Under the pieces are notes generated by a model. The model searched no databases, was not told where the DNA came from, and saw only the letters and a list, made by a program, of their open reading frames with translations. Shown piece by piece: positions 31,836-41,508 of a stretch of 64,000 bases of DNA. The stretch is from Candidatus Eiseniibacteriota bacterium. GTDB lineage: Bacteria > Eisenbacteria > RBG-16-71-46 > CAIMUX01. The DNA lies in the NCBI GenBank assembly GCA_016712505.1, contig JADJQY010000004.1, positions 434,001 to 498,000 on the forward strand. The letters run 5' to 3'. How positions within the stretch are numbered: the first letter of the stretch is position 1; each line of letters begins with the position of its first letter. Both the position numbers and the translations under genes were made by a program.

Positions 31836-33437
31836 CTATTGGCTCCTTGCGATGCTGAGCGCCGCGCGACCGACCGTCCGGAATCCAACTCCGCCGTCTT
31901 CCGTCTCGGGAAGCAGCGCGCTCCGACGTGTGCTGCTGCACTCCTCGACCGCTTGGTTCCAAGCTCCCCCGCGCACTGCCTTCCGAGTCCCGGTATTCGG
32001 CGGTTCGTGTGGTGCCCGGTACGGACCGAACCAATCTGCTGTCCATTCCGCCACGTTGCCAAGTAGGTCAGAGGCCCCGTACGGCCCCGCATTGTCTGCC
32101 GTCGAGAATCCGTCGTGCGTCGTGCCGTCGTAGAATCCCACAGGGGTAGTTCGAATGGTCCCCGAGTGTTCGTACGGATCGCCGCTGTCGAGGAAATTGG
32201 CGTGCTGGTTGGTTAGCTTGGCTCCCCACGGGAACGGCATTCCAAATCCAACCGTGATTTCCGTGCTTGTCCCGTCAACCAGCACCACGAAGGTGCTGTC
32301 CTTCACCACAGGCGTGGTGCCCCGCGCGGTCTTCTCCCACTCTGCCTCACTCGGGAGTGCGCGACCAACGAACCTCGCGTATGCCTCCGCGCCAAACCAG
32401 GTCACCCCTGTGATGGGGTGATTCTCCCAACCTGCGTCGACGACCACGCTCTCGCGCCCAGGACCAAGACACAGATGGGTTGTGCCGCGCCATGGCTCCA
32501 ATGTGATCACTCGCAGGTTCGTGTCCGGAACCCGAACCTCGTCGCCAACGAGAACCAACCCCCCCGGCCGGTTCAGGCTCAGAGTGAGGAAATCCGCATA
32601 CTGCTGGTTCGTCACCTCAAAGGCGTCGATGTCGAAGGATGGCATGCGGATCGGATTCCCGGGATGCGACTCGTCCACTCGATTGCCCATGATGGAGAAA
32701 CCCTCCTCCACGACGTAGCGGAGGGGTGCAACGGTGAAGGCATGGATGTCCGAAGCGACACCGGCCCCGACAGCATCCTGTCCGAGCACGCGCCACTCGT
32801 GCCGTTGTCCGGCGGCCCAGGGGAGAGGTGGAATGAGAGTCTCCCGATTAGTCCCGGTAGCGACGCGATTCCACGACCCGCCGCTGGGTCTCAGGTACAC
32901 GTCAAACCGAAGCGAATCTCCACCTGGGTCCGCGCACTGCCAGCTCAGTTCCTCGTTCGGGAGTGCATCAAGCGCTCGATCTTCGGGAGAGAGGAGTCGA
33001 AGCGGGCCCGGAGTCGTTGTGTCGCGTGCCCGGCAGTGCACTTCATCGGAGGGCGCACTCTGCCAAATGTCACCCCTGGCGATCACCCGATATCGACAGT
33101 CGCTATCGGGCGTGATGGTGGTGTCCGCGAAACTCGACTCGCTGAACGGACCGACGTGGACCGTTTCGAATCGAAAGAGCGGAGCGGTCGCTCTCTCGAC
33201 GACAAACTCCGCCGCACGGTCCGAAGCAGACTCCCATTGAAGCTTGATCCGTCGCGCAGAGACTTCGGGCGCGCGCACGAACAGCGGCTTCTCGTCGAGC
33301 AGCAGCTGCGGATCTGGTTGTGTACCGAGCGGCTCCGATGCGCAGCCGCTCACGAGCAGCACCCCGCACAACACAGCGTGGGCGCGGACGCCGGTTCGGC
33401 ATGCCGCGCCGCTCCGGCGGTGTGTGGTCACCTTCAT
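31836..33437 (-). CDS. Lipoprotein with FN3-like region and FGE-sulfatase (SUMF1-like) fold domain
   Basis: 533 aa. The signal peptide has a lipobox, 'VLLVSGCASE' (Cys32). Residues about 50-130 and 135-220 are FN3-like ('RRIKLQWESASDRAAEFVVE', 'ELSWQCADPGGDSLRFDVYL'). The C-terminal 290 residues are FGE-like: 'DIDAFEVTNQQYADFL', 'PITGVTWFGAEAYARFVGRA', LPSEAEWEKTARG, 'GNVAEWTADWFG' and 'AVRGGAWNQAVEECSSTRRS' with GVGFRTV at the end. Only one cysteine is in the position of the catalytic pair, so it is probably a non-catalytic FGE-fold protein. It starts within the stop of the large hydrolase gene (ATGA) and is co-transcribed with it. Confidence 0.85.
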   Translation of the reverse strand: MKVTTHRRSGAACRTGVRAHAVLCGVLLVSGCASEPLGTQPDPQLLLDEKPLFVRAPEVSARRIKLQWESASDRAAEFVVERATAPLFRFETVHVGPFSESSFADTTITPDSDCRYRVIARGDIWQSAPSDEVHCRARDTTTPGPLRLLSPEDRALDALPNEELSWQCADPGGDSLRFDVYLRPSGGSWNRVATGTNRETLIPPLPWAAGQRHEWRVLGQDAVGAGVASDIHAFTVAPLRYVVEEGFSIMGNRVDESHPGNPIRMPSFDIDAFEVTNQQYADFLTLSLNRPGGLVLVGDEVRVPDTNLRVITLEPWRGTTHLCLGPGRESVVVDAGWENHPITGVTWFGAEAYARFVGRALPSEAEWEKTARGTTPVVKDSTFVVLVDGTSTEITVGFGMPFPWGAKLTNQHANFLDSGDPYEHSGTIRTTPVGFYDGTTHDGFSTADNAGPYGASDLLGNVAEWTADWFGPYRAPHEPPNTGTRKAVRGGAWNQAVEECSSTRRSALLPETEDGGVGFRTVGRAALSIARSQ

Positions 33438-36400
33438 CGCAGAAGCACCAGCGTCTTGTTATCCGTCCTGGAACCTTCAACCAGCCGGGCGAAATAGACG
33501 CCTGCACCCACGTGGTGCCCCTGGTCGTCGCGACCATCCCAGCTCACGGCCTGTGTTCCGTGCTCGCCGTTTCCTTCGCTCAAGGTGCGTACTAGTCTGC
33601 CGCCAACATCGTAGAGCGACAATCGGTGGCGTGCTCCTCCCTGCCGGTTCACGTACACCACAACACTCCCGGCGCTGGGATTTGGCACGATCTGGTGTAT
33701 GCCCCACACCCATGGTTCCGACTCCACTGGCGGATCCGTCAGGGCCTGACTCGTGCGGGAATAGCTGCCGCGGAGGCGGACAATCATCTCCCGCGTCTTT
33801 CCGGCCGCGAGCGCAGGGTACGCGAACGAGAGCGTCACGTACTGGCCGTAGTCGATCGTCGTCGAGGTTCCACCGACCGCGGATACTGCCGTCGTTACGT
33901 TCCCATTGGCGCTGTGCGTCGCCGTCGACAACGGCTTGACAACGATACCGGACCACGGCTCCACGTGCTCCAGTAGTGCGATCTGGTCCAGTTCGTGATA
34001 CTCGCCAATCGCGAGCTTCAGCGTGTCAGGGATGCCATCCCCTCGATGCACTTTCGGGCTGTCGATCACTGCCGGCGAAAAGAGCTTGCGCGGCATGACG
34101 ACATCGCCCGCCCCGATCGTGTAGGTGGGTTCGATGCGAATACCACGAGGGTACTCGTCCACCTGCGCCCAGGTGTAAAGATGCGGCTTGCCCTCGCCGT
34201 AGATCACCACCGCCGCGTCGGACGGCGTTTCCGTCGTGTCGGAGAACACCACAACCAGACTATCTCCGCCGCCCACACCAAACGTGTTGTCGTCTCCAAC
34301 TTCCTCCAGCTCCTCCAGCAAGGACGGACCGCCTTTCATGCGCGCGATCGTGGGTAGGCGCACCGCAGTGCTCTGAATACGTTTCCCTCTTGCGTACTCC
34401 AGACGTTTGTAGAGGTCGGATGGTCGACCACCCAGAATTCCGCGAAGTCGAGCGTCGTCCGTTCACCCTCCGTTGCTTCCTTGATCCGAAACTGAATCGT
34501 GGGGCTTGTCGCCGCCCCAACGGTCTCTTGTACCCAGTACCAGTCGTCGTCCACGATGGCCTCCGCGGCATACGCGGATTTCCCCAGAACGCTGTTTCGG
34601 TCCTGCCATTGTCCGTTCTTGAACACTTGCAACACCGGGCAACCCCCGCCGCCCCCGCCGCCCGGGCTGTTGCACGCGAGCGACCCGGCCAGTTCGATCG
34701 AGTAGGGAGCGCTGGCGCCGCTCACCCACATGGGTACTGCCCGCTGCGACGACGACTCGACGATGCTCGGGGCGCGACCGTTCCCTATGTGCGCGACTCC
34801 CTCCCACACTGTGCCAATGCGGGGCCGCGTCACGCGCGCGATGCTCCCTCCGCATTCCCACAGGAGGTTCACCCTTCCGCACTCCCCGTCGATCGCCAGC
34901 GCTGGCTTCGCGACCAGATGGTTCGAATGCGTGAAGTAGCTCGTTGGAGACCACGCGCCTCCAGACCGTTCACGATACGCTATCCGGCGGGTCGCCCCGT
35001 ACCGTTCCTCCCATGCGACGCATATCACTCCGTCATTGTTCACGATGGTCGGGTTCGAGGGGGTCCACCCCGGGCTCGTTAGATCGACGGCGGGCGAGCA
35101 CACCGTCGGGGGCACCCAGCCGTTGAGCAGATCCGGATCGGAGAACCCCTCGACGTAAACCGATCCGTTCCGAATAAACGCGAGATCGTACCGACACCCG
35201 CCCGTGGCGCACGCCGCCGGCGAAGACGAGATCCCCTCGGTTCCCGGAATGCGATGCGGTTCCCCGGTGTCGTTCGTCTCCGGCATCTTGTAGTAGTAGA
35301 TGCCCTCGTAGCCCGAAGTGCCCTCGGCCCAGATGCTCGCGTAGGGGTCCGGGAGGATCACGCTGGACGCCATTCCCGCTGGAATCGCCTTCACGTCCTT
35401 CCACGTGAGCCCGTTGTCCGCATTCGAAGCTCGGAACCAGACGTAGCCGTCATCGATCCACGCCACGTACACCTGAATTTGGTCTTCGTGCCCCCACGAA
35501 TGGGTCGTGATCGTCGGGTTACTCGCCGCCTCGGTGCCTGTCGAGATCACCCGCTCGGGCTCCCACCCCGCGTTCCGTCGATTGCGAAGATACCAGATGG
35601 TCCCTCCCGACTCGTATACTGCGTGGTAGGTTGGTCCGACCCAGTCGAAGTCCACTGCAATCCTTCGCTCGTTCGATGCCCAGGCCGCGCCCGAAGAGGT
35701 GGTCACTCGGTGCCCTTTGAGCCGGACCGTCCGAGTCGCGTCGTGTGACGCATAGAAGTTTCTCGGATTTCGTGTGTCCCCATCGTCCCAGTTCGCAAAG
35801 TTGTACGTCACCGGTGCCCCGTTCACCGTGACGTTCCTGGGCGGAATCGTGATTGGCGTGTTGCGCAGGATCGTCACTGGGAACGTCTCGGAAGTCGCCG
35901 TGCCTCCCTCCTGCAGCGTGTAATTCACGTTGAGATTGGATGTCCGGTTCAGCCACTCCAGTATTTTGGAGCGGCTCGCCTGACTGAGTTCGTGGTGCAT
36001 GAGCGAGGTGGACTGCACCACGAAGTCGTCGAACTTTGAAGTACCCACGATATCGATGTCTCCGGTCTCATCATTGACATCAAAGTCCTGAAGATCCAAC
36101 GCCGACCACGTTGGGATGTAGACGGGATTGAAGGTGATCTCCAGATCGTACCAGACATGAAGAAAGGGAATGTTGAAGATGTCCCCGTAGCGGCGCGTCG
36201 TGAGGTTCGACATCAGGCCGCCTGCGCCGCAGTCCAACTGGACCGCCGGCACATCCTTGATCAGCTGCTCGTTGATCTTCAGCGTCATCAGGTGCCGTCC
36301 GACGGATTCATAGCCCCACTTCGCCTCGAAGTTCCCGTTACTGATGGCGCCGTTGAAGCTTCGATGGGGATACCCGTCTCCGTTGAGCGCGTCTAGTTGG

Positions 36401-37449
36401 TTGTAGAAACTCTCGTTGAATTCGTGCCCAGGATCGTAGGTATTGTACCGGAGCATTTGCTTGGCGGCGACGGAATTGAGAGTCGCTTGCAGATGTCCGA
36501 TCGCCCCCTGGCTCGGATCCTGCGCCTTGATCCAATCCTGGAGATCGGGGCTCGTGTGCGCCATCTGCTGAGGCGAATCGAACGACACGAAGAGGCCGAC
36601 GTGGTGTGCATCGCCGTCATGTTCCGAGTTCGCCAACGCATGTCGGGAAATCGGCCCACCCATGGAGAGGCCGAACAACGCGATCTCGCTGTTGGGACAG
36701 ATCGCGTGGATCTTCTCGAGGGCTCCCGCTACCACACTCGCATTGTCACGAAGGTCCGCCCCTCCTTCGTTGAAGTTGAGGAAGAAGACCTCGAACCCGG
36801 CCGGATACAAATCGCTGTTGATGAGATCCCACGTCAAGATGTAGTACCACTCGGGAAACTTGTCGTTCAGAGGGTCGAAGCCCTCCACAACTAGAATAGG
36901 GATCTTGTTCGTCGGATCCTCGTTTCGGACTTGGATGAAGGCATCGTTGTCCGCCGTGGCGAACACTCGCGGCGCGGGGAAGATAGTGACGGTCGATTCT
37001 CTCCATCTCACCACCCGCTGACCACCGGGGTTGATGAACTCGATCTGGAAGCGGACCGTGTGCAGGGCACTGAGTCCCGTCGGTTCCGGATACGTGTAGG
37101 AGGCGATCGCTTCCGGTGCCGATGTCTCCAACTCCCAGGTGCCGTCGTTGTTCATGTCGACCTTGACGTGACCAACGGTCCAGTCGACCATTCGCATCCC
37201 GGTTCGTACGCGTAGCTTGAACAGGCGGAAATCCGTATCGGACTTGATGCCGACTTCGAAGTAATCCGGGGTCCAAGTGCCGCCGCCAGAGGCTCCGGGC
37301 GCGCCGACGAAGGAGGCGTGGACTCCGCGGAAGTCGAAGGCGTCGTTCCGGACGAACGGGCTCTGCGCGGCGGAGAGACCGGGGGCGCTAAGCGCGACGA
37401 CTATGACGAGCGATCCGAAAATCGGGGCAGCGAGCATTTGCAGGTTCAT
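33434..37449 (-). CDS. Very large secreted alpha/beta-hydrolase-like protein with FlgD-type tail (one frameshift)
   Basis: Signal peptide (IFGSLVIVVALSAPGLSAAQ), a beta region, then an alpha/beta hydrolase: 'IPILVVEGFDPLNDKFPEWY', and the nucleophile elbow GLSMGG (Ser262) in 'IALFGLSMGGPISRHAL'. The middle contains repeats of sialidase/BNR style ('QVYVAWIDDGYVWFRASNAD', 'GVICVAWEERYGATRRI'). At about 34418 the frame shifts by one base: 'EFWVVDHP' continues in the other frame as DLYKRLEYARGKRIQSTAVR. The second part (33434-34363 and upstream) ends in a FlgD-like tail, 'LYDVGGRLVRTL', 'VSWDGRDDQGHHVGAGVYFA'. With one base restored it is a single protein of about 1,340 aa. GGAGG precedes ATG 37449. 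Confidence 0.75.
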
Positions 37450-37509
37450 GCGGCCCTCCCTCGGGTTGGAATTGAAAGCGCTGCGGCACTGGAATCAGGC
37501 CGCTCCATG

Positions 37510-37887
37510 TCACATACGGATAACAAAGGTCACCACCTGTGCTGCGGACATTCCCCGACCATCTCGCGCAAAACACTGGACCCACACAGTGTCCACGGGC
37601 GCGTAAATGACGTTGGGATAGAAGACCCTGAAGCTCTCGCGGGTGTTGTAGAGCCAATGATTCCGCTCCCGCGCACCTTGGATGTTCAAGCGCCCGTCGG
37701 TGATCCAGTCGTACACCAGAGTGTCGTTGTCAGGGTCCGTCGCCTGGCAAACCACGAGGATGGAATCGCTTAAGCTAGCGACATCGGGGAACGCCTTCAA
37801 AGAGAGGATCGCGGGTCTCCCGTTCTGCGGAGGCGTTGCGGGATCCTCCGCACAAGAGGCCACGATGGCGGCGACCCAGAGCGTCAT
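37510..37887 (-). CDS. Small lipoprotein with a PKD/Ig-like domain
   Basis: 125 aa from ATG 37887 (GGAGG 7 bases upstream; an ATG at 37911 is in frame). MTLWVAAIVASCAED gives a short signal with lipobox V-A-S-C. The mature part, 'DSILVVCQATDPDNDTLVYD', then WITDGRLNIQGARERNHWLY and VDTVWVQCFARDGRGMSAAQ, is a PKD-like beta-sandwich (the 'ATDPDNDTLxYxW' motif). It lies 60 bases before the large hydrolase gene on the same strand and probably belongs to the same operon. Confidence 0.78.
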   Translation of the reverse strand: MTLWVAAIVASCAEDPATPPQNGRPAILSLKAFPDVASLSDSILVVCQATDPDNDTLVYDWITDGRLNIQGARERNHWLYNTRESFRVFYPNVIYAPVDTVWVQCFARDGRGMSAAQVVTFVIRM

Positions 37888-37911
37888 CCACCAACCTCCA
37901 CCGAGCGTCAT

Positions 37912-39046
37912 CGCGACACCAACGAAGGGAAGGCGACTCCCCCTGTTCTCCGAGCGTGAGAGAAGCGGTTAGCCATGCGGCCCTCCTGGTTGCGGAACCT
38001 GGGATTTGGTGCGCCCGCGGCTGGAAGAGAAGGACGATCGCGGGGCGACATGCGCACACGACACGGCTCGATGACGCCAGCGAGTGGAACTTGGATCATG
38101 ACGGCCCCCATTTCAGCAACCTGCCAGCGCACCAAGCGATAAGAACTGGGACGACGAGTGCGACACACTTCATTTGCGCCTGCTTTCCACGGGACGCCGC
38201 CATCGTCGCCGCGCGTGCGTGCTGGGTGTGGCGAGCCGGGACTTGGGATACGAGGCGGCTGGAAGATGGGAACAGGTCCCGGCTTGACTCCTCGCGGACA
38301 TTCGGCCTTCCTTTGGGATGGGCGTGACCCGGCGCCTGGAGCACGAAGTCACGGCAGCAATGGTGTTCACCACAAAATGGCAAGCCACTCCGCCCGGCAG
38401 GATTGGTGGGGTAGATCCCACTCCCCAAGATGGCCGATTCATCGGGGAGCGTCGGATTGAGTTCGATCTGACCGGAGATGCTGCGTTGGGGCTCAACCTG
38501 CCTAGCATCGTGCCCCCGTTTCCTGTTCGGTGCGCTGTAGTCAGCGCTGCTCCGACGCGCCGGCACGCTCCCGGTAACGAAGGCATCGGTTGGGTACCCG
38601 ATGCCACCGAGACCGTTCACGCGGATACTTGAGACAAACTACTTGTACGTACTTGTTCTGTCGAGAAAAACTTCTGGCAATTCCGAAACCGATGCGCAGC
38701 GACCAGGCTGCCGGGTACGGTGCCTCGACCGTTCGGAGAGGGCCGTCTGGGTCTGCAGGCACCTCTCCTCGCACCCCTCCGACTCGGGCCCAATCCCGCC
38801 CCAGAGAGGGATTTAGCGCCGGTCCATAGCTCAGCATTGCAACCCGAGTTGCGCGGACGGTTCAGCGCGGCTCCGCTCGGTGTTCACCCAACAGGCCCGC
38901 CTTCCTCGGTATCAGGCACTTTCTCCGTGATCCTGCTCCGGGTTGTGCGTTCGAAGAGAGGCAGCAGAGTGACCTCGGTCCTGGTCGCCCGGCCAAGGGT
39001 CGAGACCCAGGACCTCCCTCCCTCTTGCCCAGGCCGCGCGTCCCCG
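37912..39046. other. Long non-coding or decayed stretch, no gene supported
   Basis: About 1.1 kb. Several minus-strand frames start after purine-rich sites, for example 'gaggagggccgcATGGCTAAC' near 37976 and a small ORF ending LVVPVLIAWCAGRLLKWGPS near 38096. None gives a recognisable product, and the plus-strand alternatives are equally weak. It probably contains decayed 5' ends of exported-protein genes next to the serine recombinase. Confidence 0.4.
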
Positions 39047-40735
39047 CTATGCTGCCCTAGATGGTGGAAGACATCTCGCGTCCTTGGACGATCTCGGTCC
39101 TCGTTGCCATCTCTCCCACCACTCCCGACAGAACGCCGGCCACTGGACCCGGGTGGGATGTTCGGAGAACCAGACCTTCCAACCCTGTAAAGTTCGACGA
39201 GCGTCGCGTTGGGTGCACCACGAAGGACCAGCAGCCTTGCCGGTCACGATTGTGAACGGTTCTTCGGCTTGGATTCGCAGAATTCTGTCGGTCAGCGTGA
39301 GGTTGGAACCGAGCGCCATCACGATTTCCCGCTTCTCTGCGAGCGAAGCCCCGGCGAAGCGTTTCGGGGCTTGATTCGCGAAGATCACGGCGTTTCGCGA
39401 AGGTTCAAACCAGACCGGTCCTCTGGTCGTTTTGGCGTGGGCGAGGCGCTCTCGAGCCCGCAGTTCCTCGGTGGTGAGCAGCGCTTTCTTCGCGAGGAAT
39501 TCGCCGTCGGTGAGAAGGCCTCGAAGGCGCAACTCGACGAGCTCGTCGGATCGGCTGCGGGCCAGCGCGTGCGCACGTTCAAGCGCCGGGAGCTTGGACT
39601 CACGTCCCCTAACTTCGTCGGCCGCGAGCCCGGCCAAGTGGCGGAGGGCCCAGTCCTGGTGAGCGTCCGGCAAGGCAATAGCGCTCAGGAAAGACGCGAC
39701 CTGGGCCTCGAGCCGGCCGGCCCGGATCGGGCGCTGGCCGCACCTGACCCCCTTCTTCCGCTTGGTGCAGCGGTAGTATTCGTAGTGGTAGCCGTAGCGG
39801 TTCACCTGTGCTTCGGCCGTGATCGCCGCTCCGCATTCGCCGCGGCGGATGAGGCCCGTGAACGCGAATTCATGGCGTCGTCTCGGACGACTGGGCCGTC
39901 CGAGAATCTCCTGGACGCGGTCGAACTCCTCCTTGGAGATCATTGGCGGGTGCGCTCCCGGAAAGGATTCGCCATTCCGCACAATGCTCCCGTAGTAGAA
40001 GGGATTCGACAGCAGACGGTAGAAAGCGCTCCGGGCAAGTTCTGCGCCACCCCGGGCACCAATCCGGCGGGCCACGAACCCCCAGTCCTGCGTCGCACGG
40101 TTGTAGACCTGTTGCGGCACCTCTCCGGCGAGGACGCTTCGGAAGATTCGCTGCACGATCGGGAAACGCTCGGGGTCGACGATGATCGTTCGCCTCGCGC
40201 GGTCATTCAGGTACCCAAGCGGTGGCCGTCCCGGGAACCACCCTCGTTCGAGTTTCGCACGGTTCCCGCGCTTGACGTTGTCCGACAAGTCGTCCACGTA
40301 CTTCTTGGCCATGCCGAACTCGAGCTGCATCCAGAACTTGTCGTCGCCGCGGTTCGAGAAGCTCTTCCCGGGAACGACGATCTCCGTCACCACTTCTTGA
40401 TCCACCGCCCAGATGAGCGCCCCGCCGTCGACCGGATTGCGGGCGAGGCGGTCCAGCTTCCAGCACAAAATGCCCGACGCCTCCTTGGCAGCGAGGCGTC
40501 GCATGAGATCGGCGAAAACCGGCCGCCCCGGCGTCTTCGCCGAGCGGCTTTCAGACAGAACGCCTGCGATCTCGAGGTTGTGCGACCGCGCGTACTCACG
40601 CAGTTCGCGGACTTGCGACTCGATGGAGAGCGCTTGGCGGTCTTCGGATTCGCTGGACTTGCGAGCGTAGAGGAGGTAGCGGGGCACGGGGGTGGGAACA
40701 GTCGAGAGACGGTACAAGCACCATACGACCACCAC
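39047..40735 (-). CDS. Large serine recombinase
   Basis: About 562 aa. The resolvase domain opens 'RYLLYARKSSESEDRQALSI', with the catalytic Ser in the YxRxS context, and continues 'GVLSESRSAKTPGRPVFADL' and 'GILCWKLDRLARN'. Next come the Recombinase domain ('PPLGYLNDR', 'IVQRIFRSVLAGEV', 'RLLSNPFYYG'), a zinc-ribbon ('RRGECGAAITAEAQ', 'YYRCTKRKKGVRCGQRPI') and a coiled-coil C-terminus. Such enzymes integrate and excise phages or mobile islands. The start is uncertain: GTG 40735 is the furthest, and an in-frame GTG just before PRYLLYARKSS is possible. It appears intact, so it could mobilise this region. A small companion gene lies just upstream on the same strand. Confidence 0.88.
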   Translation of the reverse strand: MVVVWCLYRLSTVPTPVPRYLLYARKSSESEDRQALSIESQVRELREYARSHNLEIAGVLSESRSAKTPGRPVFADLMRRLAAKEASGILCWKLDRLARNPVDGGALIWAVDQEVVTEIVVPGKSFSNRGDDKFWMQLEFGMAKKYVDDLSDNVKRGNRAKLERGWFPGRPPLGYLNDRARRTIIVDPERFPIVQRIFRSVLAGEVPQQVYNRATQDWGFVARRIGARGGAELARSAFYRLLSNPFYYGSIVRNGESFPGAHPPMISKEEFDRVQEILGRPSRPRRRHEFAFTGLIRRGECGAAITAEAQVNRYGYHYEYYRCTKRKKGVRCGQRPIRAGRLEAQVASFLSAIALPDAHQDWALRHLAGLAADEVRGRESKLPALERAHALARSRSDELVELRLRGLLTDGEFLAKKALLTTEELRARERLAHAKTTRGPVWFEPSRNAVIFANQAPKRFAGASLAEKREIVMALGSNLTLTDRILRIQAEEPFTIVTGKAAGPSWCTQRDARRTLQGWKVWFSEHPTRVQWPAFCREWWERWQRGPRSSKDARCLPPSRAA

Positions 40736-40745
40736 GCCATTTCGG

Positions 40746-40931
40746 TCAAACGAGACGGGGATCGAACCTTTCCCGGGCTTCGGGATCTCCCGTCGGCGGT
40801 CGGAGCAGCCAGGCGTACACGCGGAGAAGGCGCCGCCCCATGGCCCACGCTTGATCGTCCGTCAATGACTCCCCTGTTTCCCGCCGGTGGAGCGCTTTCA
40901 GTTCCTCGATGGCGTCACGCGTGAGGGGCAC
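40746..40931 (-). CDS. Small helical protein upstream of the serine recombinase
   Basis: 61 aa from GTG 40931: VPLTRDAIEELKALHRRETG, then ESLTDDQAWAMGRRLLRVYA, WLLRP. It resembles the short helical proteins ('LTxExxxxFxxIYxxExGxxLSxxEAxxxAxxLLxLYxLL') often found beside recombinases and integrases in mobile islands; their role is not established. The frame is open to 41048 but the upstream part overlaps what looks like a promoter (AATATA near 41022-41030), so I trimmed it. GGAG is only 2 bases before the GTG, so the start is uncertain. Confidence 0.6.
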   Translation of the reverse strand: MPLTRDAIEELKALHRRETGESLTDDQAWAMGRRLLRVYAWLLRPPTGDPEARERFDPRLV

Positions 40932-41038
40932 GACTCCATTCTGGCGCGCGGAGTAGCGCCATCGTACCCGGCGTGAGGTCCGACTTCCCGGACCTCCCTC
41001 CCTCTGTTCCGCTCCGTTGAGCGGTATATTCTGTAGAC

Positions 41039-41227
41039 ATGCCACCACAGTTCACCCTCCGGAGGGGTCGGTGCCCGGTGCGCTATCCAAACCGAATAAG
41101 GGAGAACCGTCTCCGGTCCAACCTCACGCAGCGCGACGTCGCGGCGCGGATCGGCGGCAGCCGAGGGACGGTGTCGGCCTGGGAGCATGGATGTGTGCTT
41201 CCGACTGGGACGCACCTGTTCACGTGA
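41039..41227 (+). CDS. Truncated XRE-type HTH protein
   Basis: 62 aa. The C-terminal 45 residues, 'RIRENRLRSNLTQRDVAARI' and GGSRGTVSAWEHGCVLPTGT, make one HTH, and the frame then stops ('HLFT', TGA). Full-length relatives continue for tens of residues, so this is probably a decayed or shortened regulator. It is divergent from the recombinase pair, and an AT-rich stretch (TATATTCTGTAGAC) lies directly before the ATG. GTG 41078 is an alternative start. Confidence 0.5.
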   Translation: MPPQFTLRRGRCPVRYPNRIRENRLRSNLTQRDVAARIGGSRGTVSAWEHGCVLPTGTHLFT

Positions 41228-41508
41228 GCATGCTCGCGCGGAGAACGAAGGCCAGGACGAGTCGGTCAGCGAGAAGTCGGAGCATCGGGTTCTCCACGAG
41301 AGACCCACTGTGGATCCGTGCGATCTCAGTCTGCTGCCTCGGAGGCGGGCAACTACTCGGGCGTCACCCCCATCGACACACCACGGGCATTCCGAATCCG
41401 GAATGGGTTGTAGAACCACGGGTCCACGCTCGCGCGGAAGAATCCGCTCAGCCCTTCGGGGGGACGCAATTCCGGCCGCACGAATGCGTCAACCGCGCCC
41501 CCCCTGGC

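Noticed and set aside
34390..37440. Plus-strand frames over the large hydrolase gene
   Set aside because: Shadows of the minus-strand gene; products are low-complexity and lack starts with ribosome sites.
38096..38620. 174-codon minus-strand frame in the 37.9-39 kb gap
   Set aside because: Contains one short hydrophobic segment but no family resemblance; an equally long plus-strand frame overlaps it. Left as unannotated.
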